DNA from: Candidatus Hepatincola sp. Av
GTDB taxonomy: Bacteria > Pseudomonadota > Alphaproteobacteria > WRAU01 > Hepatincolaceae
Direction of reading: 5' to 3'
Assembly (NCBI GenBank): GCA_023518375.1
Contig: CP068450.1
Location: forward strand, 1,116,001-1,180,000
DNA length: 64,000 nucleotides
Below the pieces are notes generated by a model. The model searched no databases and was not told the origin of the DNA. It saw nothing but the letters and a program-made list of their open reading frames with translations. Shown here in pieces: positions 63,632 to 64,000 of the stretch (position 1 is its first letter; the number at the start of each line of letters is the position of its first letter). Position numbers and translations under genes: made by a program.

Positions 63632-64000
63632 TTAATTAAATATTTCGTTATAGTAACTATCATTTCTATATACTTTAAAAGTTAAACGTTCCATTGGTGC
63701 TGGTGGTTCGCAATCAAAAGATATTACTAAATTCCCATTTTTTAGTTGTTCTAATGGGTTTTCTGCTTGGTCTATCCAACAAGTACCACCTAGTAATGCA
63801 CCTTGAGAAATTAAAGTATTGAGGTAGGTTTGTACTTTGTTTTGGATTTGGTTGGCCGTTTCACCTGTAATGGGTTTATCTAGCTCTTCAATCATAGACA
63901 CTTCAATGGCATCTTCTATGGTATCTATCGTTCTTCTTACGGAAATGAATACCTCATTAGGATCGGTTGCCGGTGAACGATTCCCCCATAATTTAAAAGA
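63632..64000 (-). CDS. P2-like tail sheath protein (FI), C-terminal part cut by window edge
   Basis: Contractile sheath subunit. On the minus strand the frame is open from 64000 and encodes 122 residues in the window: FKLWGNRSPATDPNEVFISVRRTIDTIEDAIE (the WGNRT-type sheath motif) then ISQGALLGGTCWIDQAENPLEQLKNGNLVISFDC, EPPAPMERLTFKVYRNDSYYNEI, the conserved C-terminal sheath domain. The GTG at 63901 is internal. The N-terminal part and further tail genes lie beyond the window. Confidence 0.9.
   Translation of the reverse strand, partial: SFKLWGNRSPATDPNEVFISVRRTIDTIEDAIEVSMIEELDKPITGETANQIQNKVQTYLNTLISQGALLGGTCWIDQAENPLEQLKNGNLVISFDCEPPAPMERLTFKVYRNDSYYNEIFN

Overview
The window is very A+T-rich (roughly 70% by eye), gene-dense DNA that reads as an alphaproteobacterial chromosome, most likely from a host-associated lineage (Holosporales/Rickettsiales-like; the chitinase would suit an arthropod or ecdysozoan gut symbiont). 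The taxonomic call is inference. It rests on a CcrM-type GANTC methyltransferase, an alphaproteobacterial heat-shock promoter (CTTG-N18-CCTATTT) before groESL, the lptG-lptD-surA-pdxA-ksgA order, and an Hda-like protein beside a DUF2066 protein. No rRNA, tRNA, insertion sequence or CRISPR array was seen.

Layout. 1-6.3 kb: translation operon thrS (cut by the left edge)-infC-rpmI-rplT-pheS-pheT. 6.4-11 kb: SDR oxidoreductase, Coq10/RatA-like protein, MTA/SAH nucleosidase, and two tandem GH18 proteins, one an intact chitinase and the other with every acidic catalytic-motif residue changed to its amide. 11-15 kb: groES-groEL, then an ABC-F ATPase with an attenuator-like leader. 15-25 kb: UvrD/Rep helicase, class Ib ribonucleotide reductase nrdE-nrdF-nrdI, prmA, a nicotinamidase-like protein lacking the usual Lys, tatA, glmU-tatB. 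25-33.5 kb: rnhB, dgt, a CDF metal exporter, lepA, phosphoglucomutase, folD, yggT, gmk. 33.5-34.7 kb: a 1.2-kb gene-free stretch with several hairpins. 34.7-44 kb: one long leftward operon ksgA-pdxA-surA-lptD-lptG-FAD oxidase-tsaC-cysQ (listed left to right; transcribed from cysQ). 44-51.9 kb: pepA-holC-DUF2066-hda, then a membrane-anchored solute-binding protein, two glycosyltransferases and ccrM. 52-57 kb: a dicarboxylate/amino-acid symporter, then a cell-envelope lipoprotein cluster (LPP20, COG3014-like, LpoB-like, LPP20/PEGA). 57-64 kb: a leftward P2-like contractile-tail cluster.

The tail cluster is the most interesting part. In transcription order it encodes sheath (cut by the right edge), tube, a tail chaperone with a textbook -1 frameshift signal (GGGAAAC, 8-nt spacer, strong stem), a tape-measure candidate, gp25/W, U, X and the D hub. 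Directly downstream are two paralogous reprolysin-like zinc metalloproteases (HELGHLMGCRH) with no recognisable signal peptide. No capsid, portal, terminase, integrase or lysis gene is visible on the side that can be seen. A domesticated contractile injection system with protease cargo is a reasonable hypothesis, but the rest of the cluster lies beyond 64,000.

Functionally the window combines core information processing, outer-membrane biogenesis (LptD/LptG/SurA, LpoB-like activator, glycosyltransferases) and a possible host-interaction set (chitinase pair, tail cluster plus proteases).
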